DNA from: Blastococcus sp. CPCC 205250
Lineage (GTDB): Bacteria > Actinomycetota > Actinomycetes > Mycobacteriales > Geodermatophilaceae
Direction: 5' to 3'
Assembly: GCF_019799925.1 (NCBI RefSeq)
Contig: NZ_JABGCG010000008.1
Coordinates: forward strand, 124,001 to 188,000
Length of the DNA stretch: 64,000 bases
Part shown: positions 47,571-55,210 of the stretch, in pieces
Numbering within the stretch: the stretch's first letter is position 1
How the letters are laid out: every line of letters begins with the position of its first letter
Program-made: the position numbers and the translations under genes
Notes under the pieces: model-generated
The model's database searches: none
What the model saw: only the letters and a program-made list of their open reading frames with translations
Told to the model about the DNA's origin: nothing

Positions 47571-47666
47571 GGAGGCGTCAGGGCGCCTGGTGGCCCCCGC
47601 GGCCTCTAAAGCCGACGTGGCCGAGCACCTCGGTCAGGCGGGTTCGATTCCCGTCCGCCTCCGCCA
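47571..47666 (+). tRNA. selC: Selenocysteine tRNA with CUA anticodon (reads UAG)
   Basis: 96 bases including the encoded CCA. Acceptor 47571-47578 with 47655-47662 (8 positions; the eighth is a T-C mismatch), discriminator G47663. Extended D stem 47581-47587 with 47592-47598 (one C-C mismatch) and a 4-base loop TGGT. Anticodon loop CTCTAAA at 47604-47610; positions 34-36 are CTA (47606-47608), where standard tRNA-Sec has TCA. Long variable arm: 8-bp stem 47618-47625 with 47629-47636. T arm 47638-47654 with loop TTCGATT. The 8+5 stems, long D stem with tiny loop, long extra arm and adjacency to selA/selB identify tRNA-Sec; the anticodon pairs with UAG, not UGA. Confidence 0.93.
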
Positions 47667-47674
47667 ACGTCGTG

Positions 47675-47703
47675 GGCGCCGGGCCGGTTCCCGGCCCGGC
47701 GCC
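47675..47703 (+). terminator. Terminator of the tRNA-Sec gene
   Basis: Perfect 13-bp stem (47675-47687 with 47691-47703) and 3-base loop, 8 bases after the CCA end and directly before the selA -10 box (TACGCT, 47704-47709). Confidence 0.82.
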
Positions 47704-47718
47704 TACGCTCCGCAGTCG

Positions 47719-49056
47719 ATGAGTGCCGACCCGCGGCGGCAGGTGCCCCGCACCGACACGCTGCTCGCCGACGGGCTGGTCGTGTCCGCCGTCGAGCGCC
47801 TGGGCCGCGACCTGGTGAAGGCCGCCGTACGCAGCGTGCAGGAGCGGGTGCGGTCCGGTGAGCTGCTCCCGGGCGACGCCGTGCCCGCCGTCCTCGCCGC
47901 GCTGCCCGGCACCGCCGCGAGCCTGCGGCCGGTGCTCAACGCCACGGGCGTCCTCGTGCACACCAACCTGGGCCGCGCGCCGCTGTCCGCGGCGGCCCTC
48001 GCGGCGGTCGCGGCGGCCGGCGGCACCACCGACGTCGAGCTCGACCTGGGCACCGGACGGCGGGGTCCTCGCGGTGAGGCGGCGCTCGCCGCCCTCCGCG
48101 ACGCCGTCCCCGCCGCCGGTGCCGCGCTGGTGGTGAACAACTGCGCGGCCGCGCTCGCGCTCGTGGCCACCGCGCTGGGCCAGGGCCGGGAGCTGGTCAT
48201 CGCCCGCGGCGAGCTGGTCGAGATCGGCGACGGCTTCCGCATCCCCGAGCTGCTGGAGTCCACCGGCGCCCGGCTGCGCGAGGTGGGGACGACGAACCGG
48301 GTGACCGCCGAGGACTACACGCGCGCCCTGGGGCCCGACACCGGCGCGGTGCTCAAGGTCCACCCGTCGAACTTCGTCGTCCGCGGGTTCACGCGAGCCG
48401 CGTCGGTGGGAGAGCTCTCCGCGGCGCTGGCCGGCACCGGTGTCCCGCTGGTCGCCGACGTCGGCTCCGGCCTGCCCGCGCCGGATCCGGTGCTCCCCGA
48501 CGAGCCGGACCTGCAGACCACCCTGGCCGACGGCGCCGACCTCGTCCTGGCCAGCGGCGACAAGCTGCTCGGCGGGCCGCAGGCCGGGCTGGTGCTCGGC
48601 CGCGCCGACCTCGTGCAGCGGCTCCGCCGGCACCCCCTCTACCGGGCGCTGCGCGTGGACAAGACCACGCTCGCCGCGCTCGAGGCCACGCTGCGCGGAC
48701 CGCTGCCTCCGGTACGCCGGATGCTCGCCGCCGACGTCGCCACGCTCCGGGCACGCGCCGCGGCGCTGGCCGCGCGGCTGACCGCGGCGGGGGTGGACGC
48801 GGAGCCGGTCGACAGCGCGGCCCGGGTCGGCGGGGGAGGGGCGCCGGAGCACCCGCTCCCCAGCGCGGCGGTGTCCCTGCCCGGGGAGTTTGCCGCGCGG
48901 CTGCGGGCCGGCTCGCCACCGGTCGTCGGGTACGTCGAGGCAGGCCGCACGCTGCTGGACCTGCGCAGCGTGCCGCCGGAGTCCGACGAGGCGCTGGGCG
49001 ACGCCGTGCTGGCGGCGGCCGGACCGGGACCGGCAGGGACGACGCCGTGGACGTGA
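47719..49056 (+). CDS. selA: L-seryl-tRNA(Sec) selenium transferase
   Basis: PLP enzyme converting Ser-tRNA-Sec to Sec-tRNA-Sec. 445 aa; the PLP Lys is 282 in LASGDKLLGGPQAG; NATGVLVHTNLGRAPLS and LREVGTTNRVTAEDY are family signatures. The ATG at 47719 follows TACGCT by 9 bases with no Shine-Dalgarno. Overlaps selB by 10 bases. The N-terminal tRNA-contact region (residues 1-70) is present, so nothing suggests loss of function. Confidence 0.96.
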   Translation: MSADPRRQVPRTDTLLADGLVVSAVERLGRDLVKAAVRSVQERVRSGELLPGDAVPAVLAALPGTAASLRPVLNATGVLVHTNLGRAPLSAAALAAVAAAGGTTDVELDLGTGRRGPRGEAALAALRDAVPAAGAALVVNNCAAALALVATALGQGRELVIARGELVEIGDGFRIPELLESTGARLREVGTTNRVTAEDYTRALGPDTGAVLKVHPSNFVVRGFTRAASVGELSAALAGTGVPLVADVGSGLPAPDPVLPDEPDLQTTLADGADLVLASGDKLLGGPQAGLVLGRADLVQRLRRHPLYRALRVDKTTLAALEATLRGPLPPVRRMLAADVATLRARAAALAARLTAAGVDAEPVDSAARVGGGGAPEHPLPSAAVSLPGEFAARLRAGSPPVVGYVEAGRTLLDLRSVPPESDEALGDAVLAAAGPGPAGTTPWT

Positions 49057-50792
49057 TCGCCACCGCGGGCCACGTCGACCACGGGAAGTCGACGCTGGTC
49101 CGCGCGCTCACCGGCATGGAGCCCGACCGCTGGGAGGAGGAGCGCCGCCGCGGGCTGACCATCGACCTCGGCTTCGCGTGGACGACGCTGGCGTCGGGCC
49201 GGCAGGTGGCGGTGGTCGACGTGCCGGGCCACGAGCGGTTCGTCGGCAACATGCTGGCGGGGGTGGGCTCCGTACCGGCCGCCCTCGTGGTCGTCGCGGC
49301 CGACGACGGCTGGTCGGCGCAGACCGCCGAGCACGTGGCGGTGCTCGACGCGCTCGGCGTGCGGCACGCGCTCCTGGCGGTGACCAAGGCCGACGTCGCC
49401 GACCCCGCGCCGGTGCTCGCCGACGTCGCCGAGCGGCTGGCCGGGACGTCGATGGGTGCGGTGCCGGGCGTGGCGGTGAGCGCGGTGACCGGCGCCGGCG
49501 TCCCCGAGGTGGCCGCCGCGCTGGAGACCCTGCTGGCCGGGCTCCCCGCGCCGGACCGCACGGCGCCGGTCCGGCTGTGGATCGACCGCGCCTTCCCGAT
49601 CAGGGGAGCCGGCACCGTCGTCACCGGCACCCTCGCCGCGGGCACCGTCGCGCCGGGGGACCGGCTGCTGCTGGGCGAGCGGGAGGTGGTCGTGCGCGGC
49701 GTGCAGTCCCTCGGGCAGCCCGTCGAGCGGGCCGCCGCCACCGCCCGGGTCGCGCTCAACCTCCGGGGGGTCGCCGTCGAGGAGCTCACCCGCGGCGACG
49801 CGCTGCTCACCCCCGGGGCCTTCCGGGCCACCGGCGTCGTCGACGTGACGCTGACCCGCGCACCGGAGGACCGGCTGCCGGCCGAGCTGGTGGTGCACGT
49901 CGGCTCCGCGGCGGTGGCCGCCCGGGTCCGGCCCCTGGACGGGACGGCGGTGCGGCTGCGGCTGGCGGCGCCGCTGCCCCTGCGGATCGGCGACCGGCTG
50001 CTGCTGCGCGACCCGGGCGCGCGCCGGGTGACCGGGGCCGACGTCCGCGACGTCGCCCCGCCGGAGCTGCAGCGCCGCGGCGCGGCCCGGCAGCGCGCCG
50101 CCGCGCTGGCCGCCCAGCCGGACGGCCCGTCGGGCGCCGCGGCCGACCTCGCCCGCCGGCGGGTGGTGCGGGCGGCGGACTTCGCCGCGATGGGCTGGCC
50201 CGTGCCGCCGGGCGCCGACCGGGTCGGGCCGTGGCTGGTGGCCCCCGGGCTGCTCGACGAGCTGGCCGCCGCGGTGCCGGGCGTGGTGGCCGCCCACCGG
50301 TCGGCGCACCCGCTGGAGGCCGGCCCGCCGCTGGCCGTCGTCCGCCGCGAGCTGGACCTGCCCGACGACGACGTCGTGCGCGCCGTCGTCCGCCCCCCGC
50401 TGGCACTGCGCGAGGGGCGGGTCGCCGCGGCGTCGGCCGGCCTGCCGCCGGCGGTGCAGCGCGCGGTGGACGCGATCCGCGCCCGGCTGGCCGAGGACCC
50501 CTTCGCCGCACCCGACGCCGAGCAGCTGGCCGCCGCGGGGCTCGGGCCGCGGGAGCAGGCCGCCGCGGTCCGTGCCGGCCTGCTGGTGCGCATCGCCGAC
50601 GGGGTCCTGCTCGCGCCCGGGATCGAGGACGCCGCCCGGGACCGGCTCGCCGGCGTCCCCGCGCCGTTCACGCTCAGCCAGGCCCGCACGGCCTGGGGCA
50701 CCAGCCGGCGCGTCGCCGTCCCGCTGATGGAGTGGCTCGACGCGCGCGGGGTGACCGTCCGCCTGCCCGACGCGAGCCGCCGCCTGGCCTAG
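49047..50792 (+). CDS. selB: Selenocysteine-specific elongation factor SelB
   Basis: EF-Tu-like GTPase that carries Sec-tRNA to the recoded codon and, through C-terminal winged helices, binds the SECIS hairpin in the mRNA. GHVDHGKST (8-16), RRGLTIDLGFAWT, DVPGHERFVGNML, TKAD, then domains II-III, and winged-helix repeats from about residue 370 to 575. 581 aa is near the usual size. GTG start overlapping selA. It ends in TAG, the very codon its cargo tRNA should read, so termination here must depend on the absence of a SECIS. Confidence 0.96.
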   Translation: MDVIATAGHVDHGKSTLVRALTGMEPDRWEEERRRGLTIDLGFAWTTLASGRQVAVVDVPGHERFVGNMLAGVGSVPAALVVVAADDGWSAQTAEHVAVLDALGVRHALLAVTKADVADPAPVLADVAERLAGTSMGAVPGVAVSAVTGAGVPEVAAALETLLAGLPAPDRTAPVRLWIDRAFPIRGAGTVVTGTLAAGTVAPGDRLLLGEREVVVRGVQSLGQPVERAAATARVALNLRGVAVEELTRGDALLTPGAFRATGVVDVTLTRAPEDRLPAELVVHVGSAAVAARVRPLDGTAVRLRLAAPLPLRIGDRLLLRDPGARRVTGADVRDVAPPELQRRGAARQRAAALAAQPDGPSGAAADLARRRVVRAADFAAMGWPVPPGADRVGPWLVAPGLLDELAAAVPGVVAAHRSAHPLEAGPPLAVVRRELDLPDDDVVRAVVRPPLALREGRVAAASAGLPPAVQRAVDAIRARLAEDPFAAPDAEQLAAAGLGPREQAAAVRAGLLVRIADGVLLAPGIEDAARDRLAGVPAPFTLSQARTAWGTSRRVAVPLMEWLDARGVTVRLPDASRRLA

Positions 50793-50802
50793 TCCCCCCG
50801 GC

Positions 50803-50844
50803 GCGCTCGTGCTCTGCCCACCGGTGTGGGCAGAGCACGAGCGC
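50803..50844 (+). terminator. Terminator after selB
   Basis: Perfect 19-bp stem (50803-50821 with 50826-50844), 4-base loop, 10 bases after the stop. Its GCGCTCGTG core also occurs in the rpmA/obgE hairpin. Confidence 0.85.
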
Positions 50845-50969
50845 AGAGCCGGGTGGCCGGCCAGTCCCGGCGATGGCGCGGCCACCGGCAGGGGTCGTCC
50901 CCCGTCCGGGCGGGTAGGGAGGGCACCCACCCGGCGCCGGGTGGGTCGGATCGACCAACGGAGGTCGGC

Positions 50970-51911
50970 ATGGCCGACGGGACGAGGACCACGCGGGCCG
51001 CTGCCGAGTCGCGGCGGACCCGGGCGGCCGCCGACGCCGCCACCGAGGAGAAGACGAGGACGGCCCGGCCCGAGCTCGTCGTCGCCGACCCGCCCCCGGA
51101 GCCGGACTACCCGCGGTACCGGGTGGAACCGGGGGCCGGCCTCCGGCTGGCCGACGTCGACCCGGACGAGTCCGAGCACTTCCGCAAGAAGAAGGACGTG
51201 CTCCCCGAGCTGGAGCGCAACCGGGACCGGATCGCGGAGCTGCAGTCCCGCCTCTACGCCGAGAACCGGCGCAGCGTGCTGCTGGTCCTCCAGGCGATGG
51301 ACACCGGCGGCAAGGACGGGACCATCAAGCATGTCTTCGAGGGCGTGAACCCCCAGGGCTGCCAGGTGTCGTCGTTCAAGGCGCCCAGCGCCGAGGAGGC
51401 CGCGCACGACTTCCTGTGGCGCTACCACCAGCACGTCCCCTCGCGCGGGATGATCGGCATCTTCAACCGCTCGCACTACGAGGACGTGCTGGTGGTGCGG
51501 GTCAAGGACCTGGTCCCCGAGGAGGTCTGGCGGCCCCGCTACGAGGTCATCAACCAGTTCGAGCACGCGCTCACCCTCAGCGGCGTCACGGTGCTGAAGT
51601 TCTACCTGCACATCTCCAAGGACGAGCAGAAGCGCCGGCTGGAGAGCCGCCTGGCCGACCCGGACAAGCGCTGGAAGTTCTCCGCCAACGACCTCCGCGA
51701 GCGCCGCCACTGGGACGCCTACATGGCCGCCTTCGAGGAGGCGATCGGCAACACCTCGACCGAGCACGCCCCCTGGTACGTCGTCCCGGCGAACAACAAG
51801 TGGTACCGCAACCTGGTGATCGCGCGGACCATCGCCGACACGCTCGAGGCGATGGACCCGCGGTACCCGGAGCCCGAGGAGGGCCTGGACGCGGTCGCCG
51901 TCGACGACTGA
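50970..51911 (+). CDS. ppk2: Polyphosphate kinase 2 family protein
   Basis: 313 aa. PPK2 fold: Walker A region MDTGGKDGT (110-118), Walker B region FNRSHYEDVLV, and the lid RWKFSANDLRERRHWDAYM. It transfers phosphate between polyphosphate and nucleotides; the FKAPSAEEAAHDFLWRYHQ segment fits the nucleoside-mono/diphosphate phosphorylating classes, but the direction cannot be told. The first ~45 residues are a charged, probably disordered leader. ATG with GGAGG upstream. Confidence 0.93.
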   Translation: MADGTRTTRAAAESRRTRAAADAATEEKTRTARPELVVADPPPEPDYPRYRVEPGAGLRLADVDPDESEHFRKKKDVLPELERNRDRIAELQSRLYAENRRSVLLVLQAMDTGGKDGTIKHVFEGVNPQGCQVSSFKAPSAEEAAHDFLWRYHQHVPSRGMIGIFNRSHYEDVLVVRVKDLVPEEVWRPRYEVINQFEHALTLSGVTVLKFYLHISKDEQKRRLESRLADPDKRWKFSANDLRERRHWDAYMAAFEEAIGNTSTEHAPWYVVPANNKWYRNLVIARTIADTLEAMDPRYPEPEEGLDAVAVDD

Positions 51912-51932
51912 CGGCGCGTCGGGGCCGGGGCG

Positions 51933-52085
51933 TCAGCCGCCGACGTGACGGAGCATCTGCTCGCGTTCCTGCCCCTCGTCGGGCAGTGGCAGCGTCGCGG
52001 TGTCCAGCGACTCGACGGTGTCCTCCGGCGCCACCGGGTCGGGCAGCGCGCGGAAGCGGGCGCGGGGGTCCTCGGGCGCGGTCAT
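51933..52085 (-). CDS. Short hypothetical protein
   Basis: 50 aa, acidic, containing VAPEDTVESLDTATLPLPDEG. No domain recognised. It lies 47 bases beyond the enoyl-CoA hydratase stop on the same strand. Length and composition leave doubt that it is expressed. Confidence 0.4.
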   Translation of the reverse strand: MTAPEDPRARFRALPDPVAPEDTVESLDTATLPLPDEGQEREQMLRHVGG

Positions 52086-52132
52086 GCCCGCAGGGTCCGC
52101 GTCGCGGGCCGGCCCGGCAAGGGGCGGGCCGC

Positions 52133-52894
52133 TCACGGGACCCAGCGGGCGGGGCGCTTCTCCCGGAACGCGGCGATGCCCTCCTGCCCCTCCTCGCTCG
52201 CGAAGTAGCGGGCCGACAGCTCCTGCAGCTCGTCGAACGACCCCCGCAGCCCGCCCGAGCGCAGCAGCCGCTTGGTCTCCGCCAGCGCCGCGGGCGCGCC
52301 GGCCCCGAGGGCGGTCACCTGTGCGTCGACCGTCGCGTCCACCTCGTCGTCGGGCACGGCGAGGTCGACCAGCCCACCCGCGGCGGCCAGCTCGGCGCCG
52401 AAGACCTCGCCGGTGAGCATCAGCCGGTGCGCCACGTGCGGGACCATCCGCGGCAGGACGACGGCGGAGATCACCGCCGGGACGATGCCCAGCCGCACCT
52501 CGCTGAACGCGAAGGTCGCCGCCGCCCCGGCCACGACGACGTCGCAGGTGGCCAGCAGGCCCACGCCGCCGGCCCGCGCCGGCCCCCGGACGACGCCGAG
52601 CACCGGCTTCGGGGAGGTGAACAGCGAGGTGAGCAGGTCGGGGAACTCCCGGATGCCCTGGTCCTCCGCCCCGCTGCCCGCGGCCTCGGACAGGTCCATG
52701 CCCGAGCAGAAGACCCGCCCCGTGTGGTCGAGGACGAGCACGCGGACGGCGTCGTCGGCCAGCGCGGCGTCGACGGCCTCGCGCAGCTGCGCCCGCATCG
52801 CGCGGGACAGGGCGTTGCGGTTGGCGGGGGAGTCCAGGGTCAGCCGGGCGACGCCCCGCTCGACGGACACCTGCAGCACGCGGTCGGGGCTCAC
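52133..52894 (-). CDS. Enoyl-CoA hydratase/isomerase family protein
   Basis: 253-aa crotonase fold. Oxyanion-hole segments are FCSGMDLSE and RGPARAGGVGLLATCDVVVA; the first has the usual FxxGxD form, but in the catalytic region (FAFSEVRLGIVPAVIS) both Glu positions need checking. Substrate unknown. The GTG at 52894 has CAGGAT (minus strand, 52901-52906) 6 bases upstream, leaderless. Divergent from hemW with 49 bases between. Confidence 0.88.
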   Translation of the reverse strand: MSPDRVLQVSVERGVARLTLDSPANRNALSRAMRAQLREAVDAALADDAVRVLVLDHTGRVFCSGMDLSEAAGSGAEDQGIREFPDLLTSLFTSPKPVLGVVRGPARAGGVGLLATCDVVVAGAAATFAFSEVRLGIVPAVISAVVLPRMVPHVAHRLMLTGEVFGAELAAAGGLVDLAVPDDEVDATVDAQVTALGAGAPAALAETKRLLRSGGLRGSFDELQELSARYFASEEGQEGIAAFREKRPARWVP

Positions 52895-52943
52895 ACCCCG
52901 ATCCTGCCGGTCCCCGTCCCCGGGCGCGGCACACTGGGAGCAG

Positions 52944-54167
52944 ATGGACACCGCCCTGCCCCTGCTGCCCGCCCCGCCGGCCGCCCCCTTCGCCCTGCCG
53001 GACACGGCGCGCGAGGGGCTGGCGACCACGCCGTTCGGCCTCTACGTGCACGTGCCGTTCTGCGCGACGCGCTGCGGCTACTGCGACTTCAACACCTACA
53101 CCTCCGACGAGCTGGGGCCCGGCGCCAACCGGGCCGAGTACGCCGGCACGGTGGTCGCCGAGCTGCGCCGCGCCGCCGAGCTGCTCGGTCCCGACCGGCC
53201 CGAGGTCTCCACCGTCTTCGTGGGCGGCGGCACCCCGACGCTGCTGCCGGCGGCCGACCTGGTCGACGTCCTGGCCGCCGTCCGCGAGCTGTTCCCCGTG
53301 GCGGCCGACGTCGAGGTGACCACCGAGGCCAACCCCGAGTCCGTCACGCCCGCGTCGCTGGCGCGGTTGCGCGAGGGCGGCTTCACCCGGATCAGCCTCG
53401 GCATGCAGTCCGCGGCCGAGCACGTGCTCGCGGTGCTCGACCGCCGGCACAGTCCCGGGCGCGCCGCCGAGGCCGCCGCGGAGGCGCGCGCCGCCGGGTT
53501 CGAGCACGTCAACCTCGACCTGATCTACGGCACGCCCGGGGAGACCGACGCCGACTGGGCCGCCTCGCTGGACGTCGTCCTCGCCGCTCCCGTGGACCAC
53601 GTCAGCGCCTACGCGCTGATCGTGGAGGAGGGCACCCGGCTGGCGCGGCGGATCGCCCGCGGCGAGCTCCCCATGCCCGACGACGACGTGCTGGCCGACC
53701 GCTACGAGCAGGCGGACGCGACCCTGCTCCGGGCCGGCCTGGAGTGGTACGAGGTCTCCAACTGGGCGACCGGTCCGGCGGCCCGCTGCCGGCACAACGA
53801 GCTCTACTGGGCCAACGCGAACTGGTGGGGCGTCGGCCCGGGGGCGCACAGCCACGTCGGCGGCCTGCGCTGGTGGAACGTCAAGCACCCCGCCGCGCAC
53901 GCCGCCCGGGTGGCCGCGGGGGAGAGCCCGGCCGCCGGCTCCGAGCTGCTGGACGAGACCGACCGCGCCCTGGAGGCCGTCATGCTGGGCCTGCGGCTGC
54001 GTGACGGGCTGCCGCTGACCCGGCTCTCGCCCGCCGGCCGGCTCCGCGCCGCCGACGCCGTCGTCCGCGGCCTGCTCGACCCCGCGGCGCACGACGCCGG
54101 CCGTGCCGTGCTCACCGACCGCGGCCGCCTGCTGGCCGACGCCGTCGTCCGGGAGCTCACCGACTGA
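52944..54167 (+). CDS. hemW: Radical SAM heme chaperone HemW
   Basis: 407 aa, coproporphyrinogen-oxidase-like but of the HemW type: YVHVPFCATRCGYCDF carries the CxxxCxxC cluster motif without the fourth Cys of true HemN, followed by VFVGGGTPTLL, GMQS and LIYGTPGE. The C-terminal HemN_C domain is present. It inserts or delivers heme. The ATG follows CACACT by 8 bases, with GGGAG between, so either leaderless or short-leadered. Upstream of hrcA-dnaJ in actinobacteria, here with extra genes between. Confidence 0.92.
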   Translation: MDTALPLLPAPPAAPFALPDTAREGLATTPFGLYVHVPFCATRCGYCDFNTYTSDELGPGANRAEYAGTVVAELRRAAELLGPDRPEVSTVFVGGGTPTLLPAADLVDVLAAVRELFPVAADVEVTTEANPESVTPASLARLREGGFTRISLGMQSAAEHVLAVLDRRHSPGRAAEAAAEARAAGFEHVNLDLIYGTPGETDADWAASLDVVLAAPVDHVSAYALIVEEGTRLARRIARGELPMPDDDVLADRYEQADATLLRAGLEWYEVSNWATGPAARCRHNELYWANANWWGVGPGAHSHVGGLRWWNVKHPAAHAARVAAGESPAAGSELLDETDRALEAVMLGLRLRDGLPLTRLSPAGRLRAADAVVRGLLDPAAHDAGRAVLTDRGRLLADAVVRELTD

Positions 54168-54282
54168 CATACGGGATCCGGTTCTGGACGGCGCTCCCAC
54201 CGGCGTAGTTAGGTGCGTCACAGGACGGCACGGCCGTCCCGGCGGGGCACCCCCGTCCGCGGGCAGCAGGGAGGACTCCGAC

Positions 54283-55119
54283 ATGGCAGGACGGGTCGAG
54301 GGCAAGGTCGCCCTCATCACGGGAGCGGCGCACGGGCAGGGGCGGAGCCACGCGATCCGCCTCGCGCAGGAGGGCGCCGACATCATCGCCGTCGACCTCT
54401 GCCAGGACTACGACACCGTCGGCTACCCGATGGGCACCGAGGCCGAGCTCGACCAGACGGTCAAGTCCGTCGAGGCCCTCGACCGGCGCGCGGTGAAGGT
54501 CGTGGCCGACGTGCGCGACCCGAACGCCATGAAGGCCGCGTTCGAGACGGGCATCGCCGAGCTCGGCCACGTCGACGTGATCTGCGCGAACGCCGGCATC
54601 GCCTCCTACGCCGCCGAGCAGACCCGCCAGCACTACATCGACGTGCTCAACGTCAACCTGGTCGGCGTCGTCAACACCGTGCTGGCCGGGCTGCCGCACC
54701 TGCCCCGCGGCGGGTCGGTGATCGTCACCGGCTCCCTGGCCGCGCTGCTCAAGGGCGGGATCGGGGAGAGCGGCAGCGCCTACACGCTGGCCAAGCGGTC
54801 GCTCGTGCCGTTCGTCCAGGCAACCGCCGCCGCCGTCGCGAAGGAGATGATCCGCGTCAACGGCGTCCACCCGACCAACTGCAACACGAACCTGCTGATG
54901 AACGACGGGCTGTACCGGCTCTTCCGGCCGGACCTGGAGAACCCGACCCAGGAGGACGCCATCCCGGCCTTCCACACGCTCCAGCAGATGCCGGTGCCCT
55001 ACGTGGAGCCCGAGGACATCAGCGAGGTCGTGCTCTTCCTGGCGTCGGACGCCTCCCGGTACGTCACCGGCCAGTTCATCAACTGCGACGCCGGCGGCCA
55101 CCTCAAGACGCTGGACTGA
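54283..55119 (+). CDS. Mycofactocin-coupled SDR family oxidoreductase
   Basis: 278-aa short-chain dehydrogenase. TGAAHGQG (13-20) binds NAD; catalytic Tyr167 and Lys171 in YTLAK; ends with GQFINCDAGGHLK. The insertion after the second strand (AVDLCQDYDTVGYPMGTEAELDQTVKSVEAL) is the mark of SDRs that keep their NAD bound and exchange electrons with mycofactocin (TIGR03971 type). No mft genes are in the window. ATG with GGGAGGA 8 bases upstream. Confidence 0.87.
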   Translation: MAGRVEGKVALITGAAHGQGRSHAIRLAQEGADIIAVDLCQDYDTVGYPMGTEAELDQTVKSVEALDRRAVKVVADVRDPNAMKAAFETGIAELGHVDVICANAGIASYAAEQTRQHYIDVLNVNLVGVVNTVLAGLPHLPRGGSVIVTGSLAALLKGGIGESGSAYTLAKRSLVPFVQATAAAVAKEMIRVNGVHPTNCNTNLLMNDGLYRLFRPDLENPTQEDAIPAFHTLQQMPVPYVEPEDISEVVLFLASDASRYVTGQFINCDAGGHLKTLD

Positions 55120-55132
55120 CCGCGCCGCCGGC

Positions 55133-55156
55133 CTCCCCTGACAGATGTCAGGGGAG
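55133..55156. promoter_or_regulatory. 24-base palindrome upstream of the ABC/two-component operon
   Basis: CTCCCCTGACA-GA-TGTCAGGGGAG, perfect 11-base arms. With only 2 bases between the arms it suits a protein dimer better than an RNA hairpin, though it could also help terminate the SDR transcript. Likely site for the LuxR-type regulator encoded at the end of the operon. Confidence 0.55.
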
Positions 55157-55210
55157 ACCGGCGACGTCCCGCACTACTGCGCCGGCGGCGCCGCCGACAG
55201 GCTCGACGGC

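Noticed and set aside
47571..47666. Reading the tRNA as an amber-suppressor Ser or Leu tRNA (both have long variable arms)
   Set aside because: The 8-position acceptor stem, extended D stem with 4-base loop, G discriminator and position beside selA/selB fit tRNA-Sec, not Ser or Leu.
45760..50792. SECIS element or in-frame TAG/TGA selenoprotein within the selenocysteine region
   Set aside because: selD has an ordinary Cys at the active site and I found no frame in the window that continues with homology past TAG or TGA.
55145..55210. ATG at 55145 as the start of the ABC ATPase
   Set aside because: It lies inside the 24-base palindrome and adds a 22-residue leader without family similarity.
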